From JBLHKW01 sp047618565 (GTDB lineage Bacteria > Planctomycetota > UBA1135 > GCA-002686595): a stretch of 55,086 nucleotides of DNA. This document shows, in pieces, positions 17,991-26,173 of the stretch; within the stretch, counting starts at the first letter, position 1; each line of letters starts with the position of its first letter. The notes beneath the pieces are model-generated. The model did no database searches, was not told where the DNA came from, and saw nothing but the letters and a program-made list of their open reading frames with translations. The stretch covers positions 1 through 55,086 of the forward strand of contig JBLHKW010000007.1 in the NCBI GenBank assembly GCA_047618565.1. Reading direction: 5' to 3'. The position numbers and the translations under genes were made by a program.

Positions 17991-18488
17991 GTGAAGTACA
18001 TCGCCCCGATCCTGTCGCTTGCCTTCCTCGTCGCCGCCTTCAGCCCCGCCCCGCGCGCCCTCCACTGCCAGGTGCCCTGCGGCGTCTACGGTGACGGCGC
18101 GCGCATCACGATGATGCTCGAGGACGCCACGACCATCGAGAAGGGCATGAAGAGCATCCTCGAGCTCGAAGCCGCGGACGCCAAGAACTACAACCAGATC
18201 GTCCGCTGGGTCACGACCAAGGACGAGCACGCCAGCCACATCCAGGAGACGGTCGCCGCGTACTGGCTGACCCAGCGCATCAAGGCGCCCGCCGGCGACG
18301 CGGACGAGGCCGCCCGCGCGAAGTACCTTGGACAGCTCGAGCTACTACACGGCTTGACCGTTGCGGCCATGAAGTGCAAGCAGACCACGGACGTCGCACA
18401 CGTGCAGTCATTGCGCAAGCTGACGGACGCGTTTGCGGGGACCTACTTCTCGGAAGAGGATCTGGCCCACATGAAGGGCCACCACTAA
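17991..18488 (+). CDS. sodN: Nickel superoxide dismutase with N-terminal signal sequence
   Basis: A 165-residue protein from the GTG at 17991. A hydrophobic leader (MKYIAPILSLAFLVAAFSPA) is followed by HCQVPCGVY, the nickel hook: His25, Cys26 and Cys30 bind nickel, and Tyr33 is the usual second-sphere tyrosine. The rest (MLEDATTIEKGMKSI, NYNQIVRWVTTKDEHA) is the four-helix bundle of NiSOD. The enzyme needs His as the free N-terminus. The residues before it are PRAL, which is a poor signal-peptidase site (Leu at -1), so processing is uncertain. No SodX-type protease is nearby. The location suggests an exported antioxidant enzyme. It ends 3 nt before the stop of the convergent TauE gene. Confidence 0.92.
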   Translation: MKYIAPILSLAFLVAAFSPAPRALHCQVPCGVYGDGARITMMLEDATTIEKGMKSILELEAADAKNYNQIVRWVTTKDEHASHIQETVAAYWLTQRIKAPAGDADEAARAKYLGQLELLHGLTVAAMKCKQTTDVAHVQSLRKLTDAFAGTYFSEEDLAHMKGHH

Positions 18489-18491
18489 CGG

Positions 18492-19313
18492 CTATCGGTC
18501 GGCGCGCCTCAGCGCGTCGACCGAGAAACGCAGTCCGGCGAGCACTAGCACGCCGCCGAGCGCGCCGCGTGCCAGGATTGCATTTCCGCTCTGGTGCACC
18601 CAGTAGACGCCCCCCACCGCACCGGCCAGTGCGCCGAGCGCGAACCACCGGGCGCGCTTCCAGTCGATCAGGCCGTCCTTGCGGTAGAGGAAGATCGAAC
18701 GGGCGGAGGTGAGCGTAGCCATGCCGAGACTCGCGGCGCGCGCGCCGAGATAGCCGAGCTGGGGCATCACGAAGAGCAGGCACGGCACGACCACCAGCCC
18801 GCCGCCCACGCCCAGCAGCGGCACCGCCACGCCCGCGACCAAGCCGATGGCGAGCGCCACGGCGTAGTCCGACGAGGTGGGCACGAAGGCCACGAGCGCC
18901 TCATCAGCACCTCCCCCGGCGCCGGCCAGAAGAAGGCGCGCGCCGGCCAGCAGCAGCACCACGCTGAAGACGGCCTTGAGCTTCTTCACGGGCAGCCGCG
19001 AAGCGATGCGGTGTCCGATCTGGGCTCCGACCAGGGCGCCGAGCACGAGGACGCCAACCAGTTCCGGCAACAGGGCGCGCCCGGGGTGCAGGGCTTCGGT
19101 CACCGTGGCCGAGGTCGAAGTGGCAAGGACCAGGCACAGGGACGTCGCCACAGCAGCCTTGAGCGGGAGTTTGAAGCCGTAGTGCAGCAGGGGCACTGCG
19201 AAGAGCCCGCCGCCGATGCCGCAGGTCGCGGCCACCATCCCGATGAAGAATCCCGCGGCTGTGAGTGCCGCCCGGCCCGCCTGGCCCATTGGGGCTGGGG
19301 AGTCGGAACTCAC
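18492..19313 (-). CDS. TauE/SafE-family membrane permease
   Basis: A 273-residue inner-membrane protein with about eight helices in two repeated halves. Each half has the family glycine motif: GMVAATCGIGGGLFAVPLL and GVAVPLLGVGGGLVVVPCL. TauE/SafE proteins export sulfite, sulfoacetate or other organic acids, or import them in some cases; the substrate cannot be deduced. The GTG start at 19313 overlaps the stop of the heptose nucleotidyltransferase gene (GTGA), so it is the last gene of the envelope operon. Its link to heptose metabolism is by position only. Confidence 0.88.
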   Translation of the reverse strand: MSSDSPAPMGQAGRAALTAAGFFIGMVAATCGIGGGLFAVPLLHYGFKLPLKAAVATSLCLVLATSTSATVTEALHPGRALLPELVGVLVLGALVGAQIGHRIASRLPVKKLKAVFSVVLLLAGARLLLAGAGGGADEALVAFVPTSSDYAVALAIGLVAGVAVPLLGVGGGLVVVPCLLFVMPQLGYLGARAASLGMATLTSARSIFLYRKDGLIDWKRARWFALGALAGAVGGVYWVHQSGNAILARGALGGVLVLAGLRFSVDALRRADR

Positions 19314-19837
19314 GGAGCGCTGTCCCCCGGGCTGCCCGGGGAGCCGACGGAATCTGCTCCGTCTAAAGCCGAGAGCAGCGCAGTCGAGGAGTGGTCCTTG
19401 GGGTCACCGCAGATCGCGATCTCGATACCGAGCTCACGGTCGATCTCCGCCTCGGGGACCTCTGCCGCCGTGTAATCCGTCCCCTTGGCATGCACCTCCG
19501 GGCGCAGGGTGCGCAGGGTGGCCTCGAGCGTCGGTTCGTCGAAGAAGGTGACGTAGTCCACGCAGCGCAAGGCGCCGATCAACTCGGCCCTCTCCTGCAG
19601 GGGTACGCGCGGGCGGCCGGCGCCCTTGTTCGCGCGCACGGATGCGTCCGTGTTCAAGGCGACGACAAGCAGGTCACCGCGCGCCCGGGCGTCCGCCAGG
19701 TAGCGCACGTGCCCCACGTGCAGTAGATCGAAGCAGCCGTTGGCGAGCACCACACGGGAGGCCTCGCCGGCCTCACGCAGGGCATGCAGGCGCTGCGCGA
19801 GCTCCTCGCACCCGAGCACACACGCGCCGGGCCTCAT
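19310..19837 (-). CDS. Stand-alone heptose 1-phosphate nucleotidyltransferase (RfaE2/HldC-like)
   Basis: A 175-residue cytidylyltransferase-fold protein started at the ATG at 19837, which overlaps the upstream kinase stop (ATGA). VVLANGCFDLLHVGHVRYL contains the HxGH nucleotide-binding motif. RPRVPLQERAELIGAL and HAKGTDYTAAEVPE match the D-glycero-D-manno-heptose 1-phosphate adenylyltransferase family, and the final DPKDHSSTALL is the family ISTT-like segment. It should attach a nucleotide to heptose 1-phosphate. It is a second copy of the function already fused in HldE at 22564-24045. A proline/glycine/serine tail (GADSVGSPGSPGDSAP) lies beyond the domain. Confidence 0.88.
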   Translation of the reverse strand: MRPGACVLGCEELAQRLHALREAGEASRVVLANGCFDLLHVGHVRYLADARARGDLLVVALNTDASVRANKGAGRPRVPLQERAELIGALRCVDYVTFFDEPTLEATLRTLRPEVHAKGTDYTAAEVPEAEIDRELGIEIAICGDPKDHSSTALLSALDGADSVGSPGSPGDSAP

Positions 19838-20853
19838 TTGCGCAAGCCCCGGCTCGTGTCCGGCGCCGGCGCTGCGCCCACGGCCTGGTGCAGTTGCTCG
19901 GCCGAGCAGAAGGCGGCGCCATGTTCCATGACCACGACGCCGGAGGCGACATTGGCGAGCTCCATCGCGCTGGCTGCCCCCATGCCCGCGGCGAGACCGA
20001 GACCGAAGACCGCCGCGGCCGTGTCTCCTGCTCCGCATACGTCGGTGACGTCGCCGGCGCCCGACGCCGCAATGAACACGCCATCCGTCGCCAGGCCTTC
20101 CCCGAAGATCGCCATGCCCTGGTTGCCGCGCGTGACCAGGAGCCAGCGTGCCCCACAGCGCACCAGCACCTCCCGTGCGGCGTCCCTCAAGTCGGCCGGG
20201 TCGTCCAGGCTCTCCGGGCGGCGCTGGAGGAACTGTGCCAGCTCGCCGAGGTTCGGCGTGAGGGCCGTGATTCCGGGGAACAGCTCGAAGTTCCGCCGCG
20301 GGTCCAGCACCACGACCTTGCCACGTTCGAGCATGCGCGCCACGACCGGTATGAGGGGTGCCCCGAGCGCGCCGTACTCGTAGTCCGAGAGCAAGACGGC
20401 CTCGAGTTCGCCGCTGCGAGCCGCAACGCGGCCAGCGATGCCCTCGATCACGTCCAGGGCCATGGCCGTCTCCGGCTCACGGTCGATGCGCAGCACCTGC
20501 TGCAGACTGCGCCGTGGTTCGGCCGCCAGAATGCGTGTCTTGGTGGGTGTGCTCCATTCGGGAACGAGCTCCACTCCGGCTGTGTCGATGCCCTGCTCCT
20601 CGAGAATGCGCAGAACCTCGCGCCCGTTCGCATCACGCCCCACGACTCCGAACAGGGCCACGCGAGCGCCGAGGGCTGCCAGGTTGCGGGCGACGTTGGC
20701 GGCGCCTCCGGCCCCGAGTTCATCGCGCTGGTGGGAGAGCACCATCACCGGCGCCTCGCGCGATAGCCGCTGGGGCTGCGCGAAGATGTAGTGGTCGGCG
20801 ATCAGGTCGCCGATCACCGCGACCGGTAATCCGTTGAAGTCGGGAATCGTCAC
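19834..20853 (-). CDS. Stand-alone PfkB-family sugar kinase, diverged heptose 7-phosphate kinase (RfaE1-like)
   Basis: A 339-residue ribokinase-fold protein from the GTG at 20853. VAVIGDLIADHYIFAQPQRLSREAPVMV and ELGAGGAANVARNLAALGA match the HldE kinase domain, and VCGAGDTAAAVFGLGLA is the PfkB catalytic motif with the base Asp. It differs from the fused HldE in this window at several signature positions: SDYEYGAL replaces SDYGKGAL, LDPRRNFELF replaces VDPKGEDYSRY, and TPNLGE replaces SPNKKE. These changes are in the region expected to touch sugar phosphate, so a different substrate or anomer is possible. It is coupled to the nucleotidyltransferase downstream and lies 16 nt behind the radical SAM gene. 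Confidence 0.85.
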   Translation of the reverse strand: MTIPDFNGLPVAVIGDLIADHYIFAQPQRLSREAPVMVLSHQRDELGAGGAANVARNLAALGARVALFGVVGRDANGREVLRILEEQGIDTAGVELVPEWSTPTKTRILAAEPRRSLQQVLRIDREPETAMALDVIEGIAGRVAARSGELEAVLLSDYEYGALGAPLIPVVARMLERGKVVVLDPRRNFELFPGITALTPNLGELAQFLQRRPESLDDPADLRDAAREVLVRCGARWLLVTRGNQGMAIFGEGLATDGVFIAASGAGDVTDVCGAGDTAAAVFGLGLAAGMGAASAMELANVASGVVVMEHGAAFCSAEQLHQAVGAAPAPDTSRGLRK

Positions 20854-20869
20854 GCCGGGTCCATCTCGC

Positions 20870-22552
20870 TCAGCACATCTCCGCGGCCGCAGCGGCTGCG
20901 GCAATGGCCTGTTTCTGCAGCTTGTCGCCCGCCGGCGGAGCGGCAGCTGTGAGCCATTCGATTCCGGCGTCTTCGGCCAGGAAGAAGTCCGAACGCACGC
21001 CCATGAAGCGGTTGTAGCGGATCGCGTAGTGCAGCTCGCCGCGTTCGATACAGGCAGCGGACGTCTCGCGATCCAGGTCGGCGATTTCGGGCTTGAAGGC
21101 TTCCCACTCGTCGCGATCCATGGCCAGTACACGCTCGACCAGGGGCTGGTAATGACGTGCGGCCGGCGCGTCGTGGAAGGCGTCGAGCCGACTGTTCACG
21201 AACCAGGGCATCAGCTTGCCGAGCTTGTCGATGAACAGGTTCTCCTCGGCGCCGAAGTCCATGACACTGCCATCCGTGAAGTCGGAAGCATCCTGATCCA
21301 CGTCGCGCTTGATGTAGCCGCCGTCGAGGGACAGGTCGAATCCTTCGGTCCCGGGGAAGGGATAGAAGAATGAGGTCCGGAAGCGCCCGATACGAGACTG
21401 CGCCAGGGTATCGACGGTCTCCCAGCGCTCGTCGCGCGTCTCGGTCGGTAGCCCGACCATGACGAAACCGGACGTGTGCAGACCGAACTCGTCCGCCGCC
21501 GCGACCGTGTCGAAGATGTCGGCCTGGGTCATGTGGCGCTTGAGCACGCGCGTACGCACTCGCTGAGAGCCCGATTCGATTCCAAGCTTGAGGATCTTGC
21601 AGCCGGCCTTCGAGAGCGCCTGCGCGACCCTTGGATCCAGGCGCTTCACGTGACTGTTCACGACAAAGGGCACTCCGATGCCGGAGGCCTCGTAGGCGGC
21701 ACAGAAATCGAGCGCGTGCTGGACGTTAACCGTGAAGAGGTCGTCGTCCAGAATGAACGTACCGATCTGCGGGTAACGCTCCAGCACCCCGCGCACCTCG
21801 GCCAGCATCTTGTCCACGGGTCGGAAGCGAAAGAATCCGATCTTGGCCGTGCTGCGTGAGAGATCGGCCTTGTACAGGTCGACGATCTTGTGATTGAGGC
21901 AATACGTGCAGCGGTAGGGACAGCCACGGCTCGTCAACAGGCCGAACCAGCCGTGCTTCTGCTCCGTGATGCGCCCGGTGTCGAACAGCCCGTAGTCAGG
22001 CTCGGGCAACTCGCACAGGTCGGGGAATTCCCCCACCGCGTTGCGCACCCACGTATCAGGGCCCAGCTCGACCTGCGCGGCCGGGCGCTCGCCCTTCGGC
22101 CACGACAGGAAGTTAGGCACATCATCGGCGGGGGCGCCGCTCTCGTAGCGGGTCACCAGCTCGAGCAGTGCATCCTCGCACTCCCCCATGCCGACATGAT
22201 CCCAGACGCCATCCGACATGACCTCGTCCGGCACCATGGTCGGGTGGATCCCGCCGACCACCAGAGGCGGGAGCTCGAAGCCCTGCTGCGCTGCCTGCGC
22301 GCGCAGCCCGCGCGCCAGGTCTGCCGCGGCTTCGTACTGCATCGTCAGGCACGAGAACCCGATCAAGCCAGGCTCCCAGTCGCGGATCATCTCCACGATG
22401 CCGTCCTCGCTCAGTACCGGAGGCAGCTTCTCGTTCAGGTTCACCAGGCGCGTCTCGTGCCCGGCATCCAGAAGCACTGCCGACAACGACGCTAACCCAT
22501 GGTTGAACCCCATCTGGGTGTAGAGGTTCGGGTAGATGAAGAGGACACGCAT
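20870..22552 (-). CDS. B12-binding-domain radical SAM protein
   Basis: A 560-residue protein from the ATG at 22552, with AAAGGA about 9 nt upstream. Residues 1-150 form a cobalamin-binding-like Rossmann domain (MRVLFIYPNLYTQMGFNHGL, VGGIHPTMVPDEVM). The radical SAM cluster motif follows as SRGCPYRCTYCLNH, then a SAM-binding barrel (FILDDDLFTVN, KLGIESGSQRVR, GFVMVGLPTETRDE). This architecture is used for methyl transfers to unactivated carbons, ring contractions and lipid or hopanoid modification. Its place between two sets of heptose-activation genes suggests work on an LPS sugar or lipid, but that is inference. The C-terminal about 130 residues are unassigned and end in an Ala run followed by EMC. 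Confidence 0.88.
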   Translation of the reverse strand: MRVLFIYPNLYTQMGFNHGLASLSAVLLDAGHETRLVNLNEKLPPVLSEDGIVEMIRDWEPGLIGFSCLTMQYEAAADLARGLRAQAAQQGFELPPLVVGGIHPTMVPDEVMSDGVWDHVGMGECEDALLELVTRYESGAPADDVPNFLSWPKGERPAAQVELGPDTWVRNAVGEFPDLCELPEPDYGLFDTGRITEQKHGWFGLLTSRGCPYRCTYCLNHKIVDLYKADLSRSTAKIGFFRFRPVDKMLAEVRGVLERYPQIGTFILDDDLFTVNVQHALDFCAAYEASGIGVPFVVNSHVKRLDPRVAQALSKAGCKILKLGIESGSQRVRTRVLKRHMTQADIFDTVAAADEFGLHTSGFVMVGLPTETRDERWETVDTLAQSRIGRFRTSFFYPFPGTEGFDLSLDGGYIKRDVDQDASDFTDGSVMDFGAEENLFIDKLGKLMPWFVNSRLDAFHDAPAARHYQPLVERVLAMDRDEWEAFKPEIADLDRETSAACIERGELHYAIRYNRFMGVRSDFFLAEDAGIEWLTAAAPPAGDKLQKQAIAAAAAAAEMC

Positions 22553-22563
22553 AGGGGATCCTT

Positions 22564-24045
22564 TCAGGCGCGTTCGGGCGCCACGCCGCCATTGCGGATG
22601 CGCTCGAGGGTCGAGGTGGTCGAACGACCGGCCACCAGGGGCGCCAGCAAGACGCGCCCGCCATGGGACTCGACCCACTCGCTGCCTACGACGCCCTTGT
22701 CGCGCCAGTCCTCGCCCTTGACCAGCACATCGGGTGTCACGCGCTCGATGATGTGGGCCGGCGTATCCTCCGCGAAGGACACGACAGCCTCGACCATCTC
22801 AAGCGCGGCCAGGACCTTCATGCGATCCTGCAGGGTGTTGACAGGCCGCTCCGGGCCCTTGAGCCGGCTCACGCTCGCATCGTCGTTGACCCCGACGATG
22901 AGCACGTCACCCGCCGCCCGTGCGAAGCGCAGGTAGTCCACGTGGCCCACGTGCAACACATCGAAACAGCCGTTGGTGAACACGATCCGGCGCCCTTCAC
23001 GGCGCCAGCCCTCGAGCACAGCGTCGAGGCTCCCATGGTCGAGCACCTTGCCCGTGATCGGCAGGGATTCCGTGATGCGTGCGCGCAGCTCCGAGCGCGT
23101 GACCGTGACCGCGCCGAGACGCCCCACGACGATCCCGGCTGCGTGATTCGCGAGGGCCACGGAAGTCATCAGGTCCAGCCCGTCGGCCAGGTAGAGCGCC
23201 ATCTGCGCCACGACCGTGTCTCCAGCACCGACCACATCGAAGACCGCACGTGCACGCGCCGGGTCGTGCCCCGCGACTCCCTGCGCCGTCCGATGGTAGA
23301 TGCCATCCGCACCCAGCGTGATCACCACGGACTCGAGTCCGGCGAGAGCGATGAGTTCGTCAGCGACCTGAGGCAGGGCCTCATTGTTCTGGATCGAGCG
23401 CCCGATGGCCTGCTCGGCCTCCTTCTTGTTGGGGCTGATCAACGTCGCCCCGCGGTAGCGCGAGTAGTCCTCGCCCTTCGGGTCGACCAGCACCGGAATG
23501 CCGCGCTCGCGCGCGCATGCGATCGCGCGCTCGATCACCTTGCGCGCCAGGGCACCCTTGCCGTAATCCGACAGGACCACAGCCTGGGCCCGCTCGACAG
23601 CCGGTGCGATGCACGCGAGCAGCGCCTCGAGGGCCTCTCCATCGATCGGTCGCGCATCCTCCCAGTCGACTCGCAACATCTGCTGCGACCCGCTGATCAT
23701 GCGCGTCTTCTCGATCGTGGGGCGTGTAACGTCGACCACCAGCGAGTCGCTGGAGACACCGATCTCGGTCAGCTTCTCGGCCAGCGCGCGCCCGAACCCA
23801 TCGTCTCCGACGACCGCGATGACCTCGACCTGCGCCTCCATCGAGCGCAGGTTGGCCGCGACGTTGCCCGCCCCGCCGAGGCGCAGCTCTGCACTCTGGG
23901 CGCGCAGCACCGGTATGGGCGCTTCGGGCGAGATGCGGGCGACCTCGCCCATCACGTAACGATCCAGGATCAGGTCGCCAATGATGAGGACGTGGGGATG
24001 GCCGAGTGCGTCGATCCGGCCTTCGAGAGTGAGAGCATCGATCAC
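22564..24045 (-). CDS. hldE: Bifunctional D-glycero-beta-D-manno-heptose-7-phosphate kinase / 1-phosphate adenylyltransferase
   Basis: A 493-residue two-domain enzyme of ADP-heptose synthesis in the cytoplasm. The N-terminal PfkB kinase (about 1-330) carries GDLILDRYVMGEVARISPEAP, RLGGAGNVAANL, SDYGKGAL, VDPKGEDYSRY, SPNKKEAE and VVGAGDTVVAQMAL. The C-terminal adenylyltransferase (about 350-475) carries FTNGCFDVLHVGHVDYL, RPVNTLQDRM and LVKGEDW, ending in AGRSTTSTLERI. Length matches the family (about 475). The GTG start at 24045 overlaps the upstream stop (GTGA). It provides the donor sugar for the two heptosyltransferases at 12170-14298. The split homologues at 19310-20853 duplicate both activities. 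Confidence 0.95.
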   Translation of the reverse strand: MIDALTLEGRIDALGHPHVLIIGDLILDRYVMGEVARISPEAPIPVLRAQSAELRLGGAGNVAANLRSMEAQVEVIAVVGDDGFGRALAEKLTEIGVSSDSLVVDVTRPTIEKTRMISGSQQMLRVDWEDARPIDGEALEALLACIAPAVERAQAVVLSDYGKGALARKVIERAIACARERGIPVLVDPKGEDYSRYRGATLISPNKKEAEQAIGRSIQNNEALPQVADELIALAGLESVVITLGADGIYHRTAQGVAGHDPARARAVFDVVGAGDTVVAQMALYLADGLDLMTSVALANHAAGIVVGRLGAVTVTRSELRARITESLPITGKVLDHGSLDAVLEGWRREGRRIVFTNGCFDVLHVGHVDYLRFARAAGDVLIVGVNDDASVSRLKGPERPVNTLQDRMKVLAALEMVEAVVSFAEDTPAHIIERVTPDVLVKGEDWRDKGVVGSEWVESHGGRVLLAPLVAGRSTTSTLERIRNGGVAPERA

Positions 24046-25025
24046 GGGGTTTCCTCTTCGGGTCTCTTCCAGCCCGCATCCGCAAGTTTCGCGAGAACCG
24101 CCTGACGCAACAGGGGCAACAGGATCTCGTGCTGGCCAATGATCGTCAGTCCCTTTCCGGGAGGTCTGCGCACGACGTTCGTCTCGGCCCGGTACTGCCG
24201 GATCATGTCCAGGTTGGCCGTGGTCATGTCGCCCAGTTCGTGTCCGAGGTTGATCGCCACGCTGACGGCCTTGAGGAAGACCTCGGGCAGCACCACCGCG
24301 CTACCGACGTTGATCCACACGCCACCATTGAGGCGGCTCACGAGTCCGCACACGTGCTGGAAGTCGGCCATGGATGCGGCGCCCGTGTGTGCTCCGTTGG
24401 TGGCCGGGTGCATGTGCACGATGTCCGCGCCCAGGCAGGCGTGCGACGTAACCCCGAGGCCCAGGCGCACGGCCTCCGCGCTGACCGAGTAGGCGACGTG
24501 CGGCGCGTTGCGCTCCAGCAACATGCGTCCCAGGCCGCGCCCCAGTCCGGGCTGCATGCCCTCCGGCGGCTCGGCCCCGCGCTGGGCGGCCTCGGCCAGT
24601 CCGCGACCGGTCTCGTCGCTGAAGCCGAATCGTCCCGCCGGCAACTGCGTGCCGACGTCCTCCGAAGTGCGCCCGACCGTCGCGATCTCGAAGTCGTGGA
24701 TCGCACCGGCGGAGTTCATCGCCACATCGGTCAGGACGCCACGGCGCATCAGATCGATCAGGAGCGGCGCCAGGCCGACCTTGAGCACGTGCGCACCGAG
24801 CGCCATCGCGACCGGCTTGCCCGCCATACGCGCCGCCACGATGCGTGCAACCAGGCTCTTGAAGTCCTTGCCCGCGTAGATGTCGGGCAGGGAGTCCACG
24901 AAGGATCCGAACCCGGGCAACGGATCCGGTACTTCACAGAAGTCCTCGAGGACGACGAGGCTGGGGCGCGACTCGAGCGGGTACGTCGCGAGCCCGAGCA
25001 TGGGTTCGAAGGGATGGCTGGTCAT
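24042..25025 (-). CDS. Deoxyhypusine-synthase-like Rossmann protein of unknown function
   Basis: A 327-residue protein started at the ATG at 25025. ALGAHVLKVGLAPLLIDLMRRG, MNSAGAIHDFEIATVGRTSEDV, GLGVTSHACLGADIVHMHPA and GSAVVLPEVFLKAVSVAINL are the blocks of a widespread bacterial family often labelled deoxyhypusine synthase-like. True deoxyhypusine synthase modifies eIF5A, which bacteria lack. The histidines in HDFE and HMHP and the glycine-rich loops suggest NAD-type nucleotide binding. The gene is translationally coupled to hldE (its stop overlaps the GTG), so it may act in sugar or polyamine chemistry linked to LPS. The reaction is unknown. Confidence 0.7.
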   Translation of the reverse strand: MTSHPFEPMLGLATYPLESRPSLVVLEDFCEVPDPLPGFGSFVDSLPDIYAGKDFKSLVARIVAARMAGKPVAMALGAHVLKVGLAPLLIDLMRRGVLTDVAMNSAGAIHDFEIATVGRTSEDVGTQLPAGRFGFSDETGRGLAEAAQRGAEPPEGMQPGLGRGLGRMLLERNAPHVAYSVSAEAVRLGLGVTSHACLGADIVHMHPATNGAHTGAASMADFQHVCGLVSRLNGGVWINVGSAVVLPEVFLKAVSVAINLGHELGDMTTANLDMIRQYRAETNVVRRPPGKGLTIIGQHEILLPLLRQAVLAKLADAGWKRPEEETP

Positions 25026-25096
25026 CGACTGTCCGTGTGCCGTGGGCAACCTGCTTGAAAATGGAGGATTGATAACCCGGGCTGGCGCCCAGCATA

Positions 25097-26173
25097 TCAC
25101 CCGACCGCGGGCTTATCCCCGGGAAGCGGGGCATCTCGAAAGCGATCGTGGAGCCAGAAATACTGCTCCGGATGGCGCCGGATCAGGCGTTCGATCTCCT
25201 CGTTCACGAGGGTGATGACCTGCTCGGCGCGCGCATTCTCCAGTTCTTCGGGCTGGATGACGCGGTCCACCACGACCCTGAAGCGCCAGGGGGTCTCGGT
25301 CGCGAAACAGCAACCGATGGCGATCGGGACCTTGAGGCGCCGGATCAACACGGCCGCGGAACGGTCGCAACAGGCCGGGCGGCCGAAGAACGGCGCGATG
25401 ATCGGTTTCAGGTGCGCCCGCTGGTCGAGCAGCATCGCCACCTGTCCGTTGCCCCTCAGTACCGTCGGGATCGATCGCATCGCTCCGCGCCGGGGAAGCA
25501 CGCGCACGCCGAGCGCCTCGCGCATGTGCTGGATCCGTTTCGACAGTGGACGGTTCTTCGGAGCCTTGCCGACCACGTAGAGCGGCTGTTCGGCCAGGGC
25601 CGAGAGCACCCCCGGCGCGAGCTCCCAGTGCCCCAGATGGCCCGTCACGAGCAAGCAGCCGGCCTTGTCGTTGAAGAGACGCCGGGCGTCGGGACTGATC
25701 TCCAGGTCGAAGTGCTCCGCGAGTGGTTTCCCCAGCAGGCGCTTCTCGATCTCCTCACTCGCCTGGGTGATGTGGATCAGGTGCTTCCACGCGGCCAGGA
25801 TCCAGCGCTTCCGCTCCCGTGCGGTCAACTCGGGGTAGGCCGCCGAGATGAACGTATGCGCCACCGCGCCGCGCCGGGGTGTGACAAGCCTGGCGAAGCG
25901 TGCCAGGGCACCGACTCCCCATCGGCGCAATGGACCCGGCAGTGCGTTCAGCGTGCGTACCGAGCCGCGCGCGAGGCCGTACTCGATCCAGGCCATGACC
26001 CCATTGCGCTCCCCGAGCACGGAGCTCTCCTCGACCGGCCACTCGACTGCTCGCTGACCGCCGAAAATGCGTGCTCCCCACTCGGCGAGCTGCGCGGCCT
26101 CGCCAGCGGGGCCCTCGTCGCGAGCATCGTCAGCATCCACGGGGGACGGCAGATTACCAGCCAGGTCAGCCAT
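25097..26173 (-). CDS. Lipid A lauroyl/myristoyl acyltransferase-like (LpxL/LpxM/HtrB family)
   Basis: A 358-residue inner-membrane-associated acyltransferase. The catalytic H-x4-E motif is His179 and Glu184 in VTGHLGHWELAPG. VGKAPKNRPLSKRIQHMRE, LRGNGQVAMLLDQRAHLKPI and PFFGRPACC are further family blocks, and the end RRHPEQYFWLHDRF is diagnostic. It should transfer secondary acyl chains onto a lipid A precursor. The first 59 residues are not conserved-looking; Met60, just before AWIEYGLARGSVRTLN, is where family members usually begin. The ATG at 26173 overlaps the lpxK stop by 8 nt (ATGGCTGA), which favours the long form. No Kdo transferase is in this window. Confidence 0.9.
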   Translation of the reverse strand: MADLAGNLPSPVDADDARDEGPAGEAAQLAEWGARIFGGQRAVEWPVEESSVLGERNGVMAWIEYGLARGSVRTLNALPGPLRRWGVGALARFARLVTPRRGAVAHTFISAAYPELTARERKRWILAAWKHLIHITQASEEIEKRLLGKPLAEHFDLEISPDARRLFNDKAGCLLVTGHLGHWELAPGVLSALAEQPLYVVGKAPKNRPLSKRIQHMREALGVRVLPRRGAMRSIPTVLRGNGQVAMLLDQRAHLKPIIAPFFGRPACCDRSAAVLIRRLKVPIAIGCCFATETPWRFRVVVDRVIQPEELENARAEQVITLVNEEIERLIRRHPEQYFWLHDRFRDAPLPGDKPAVG

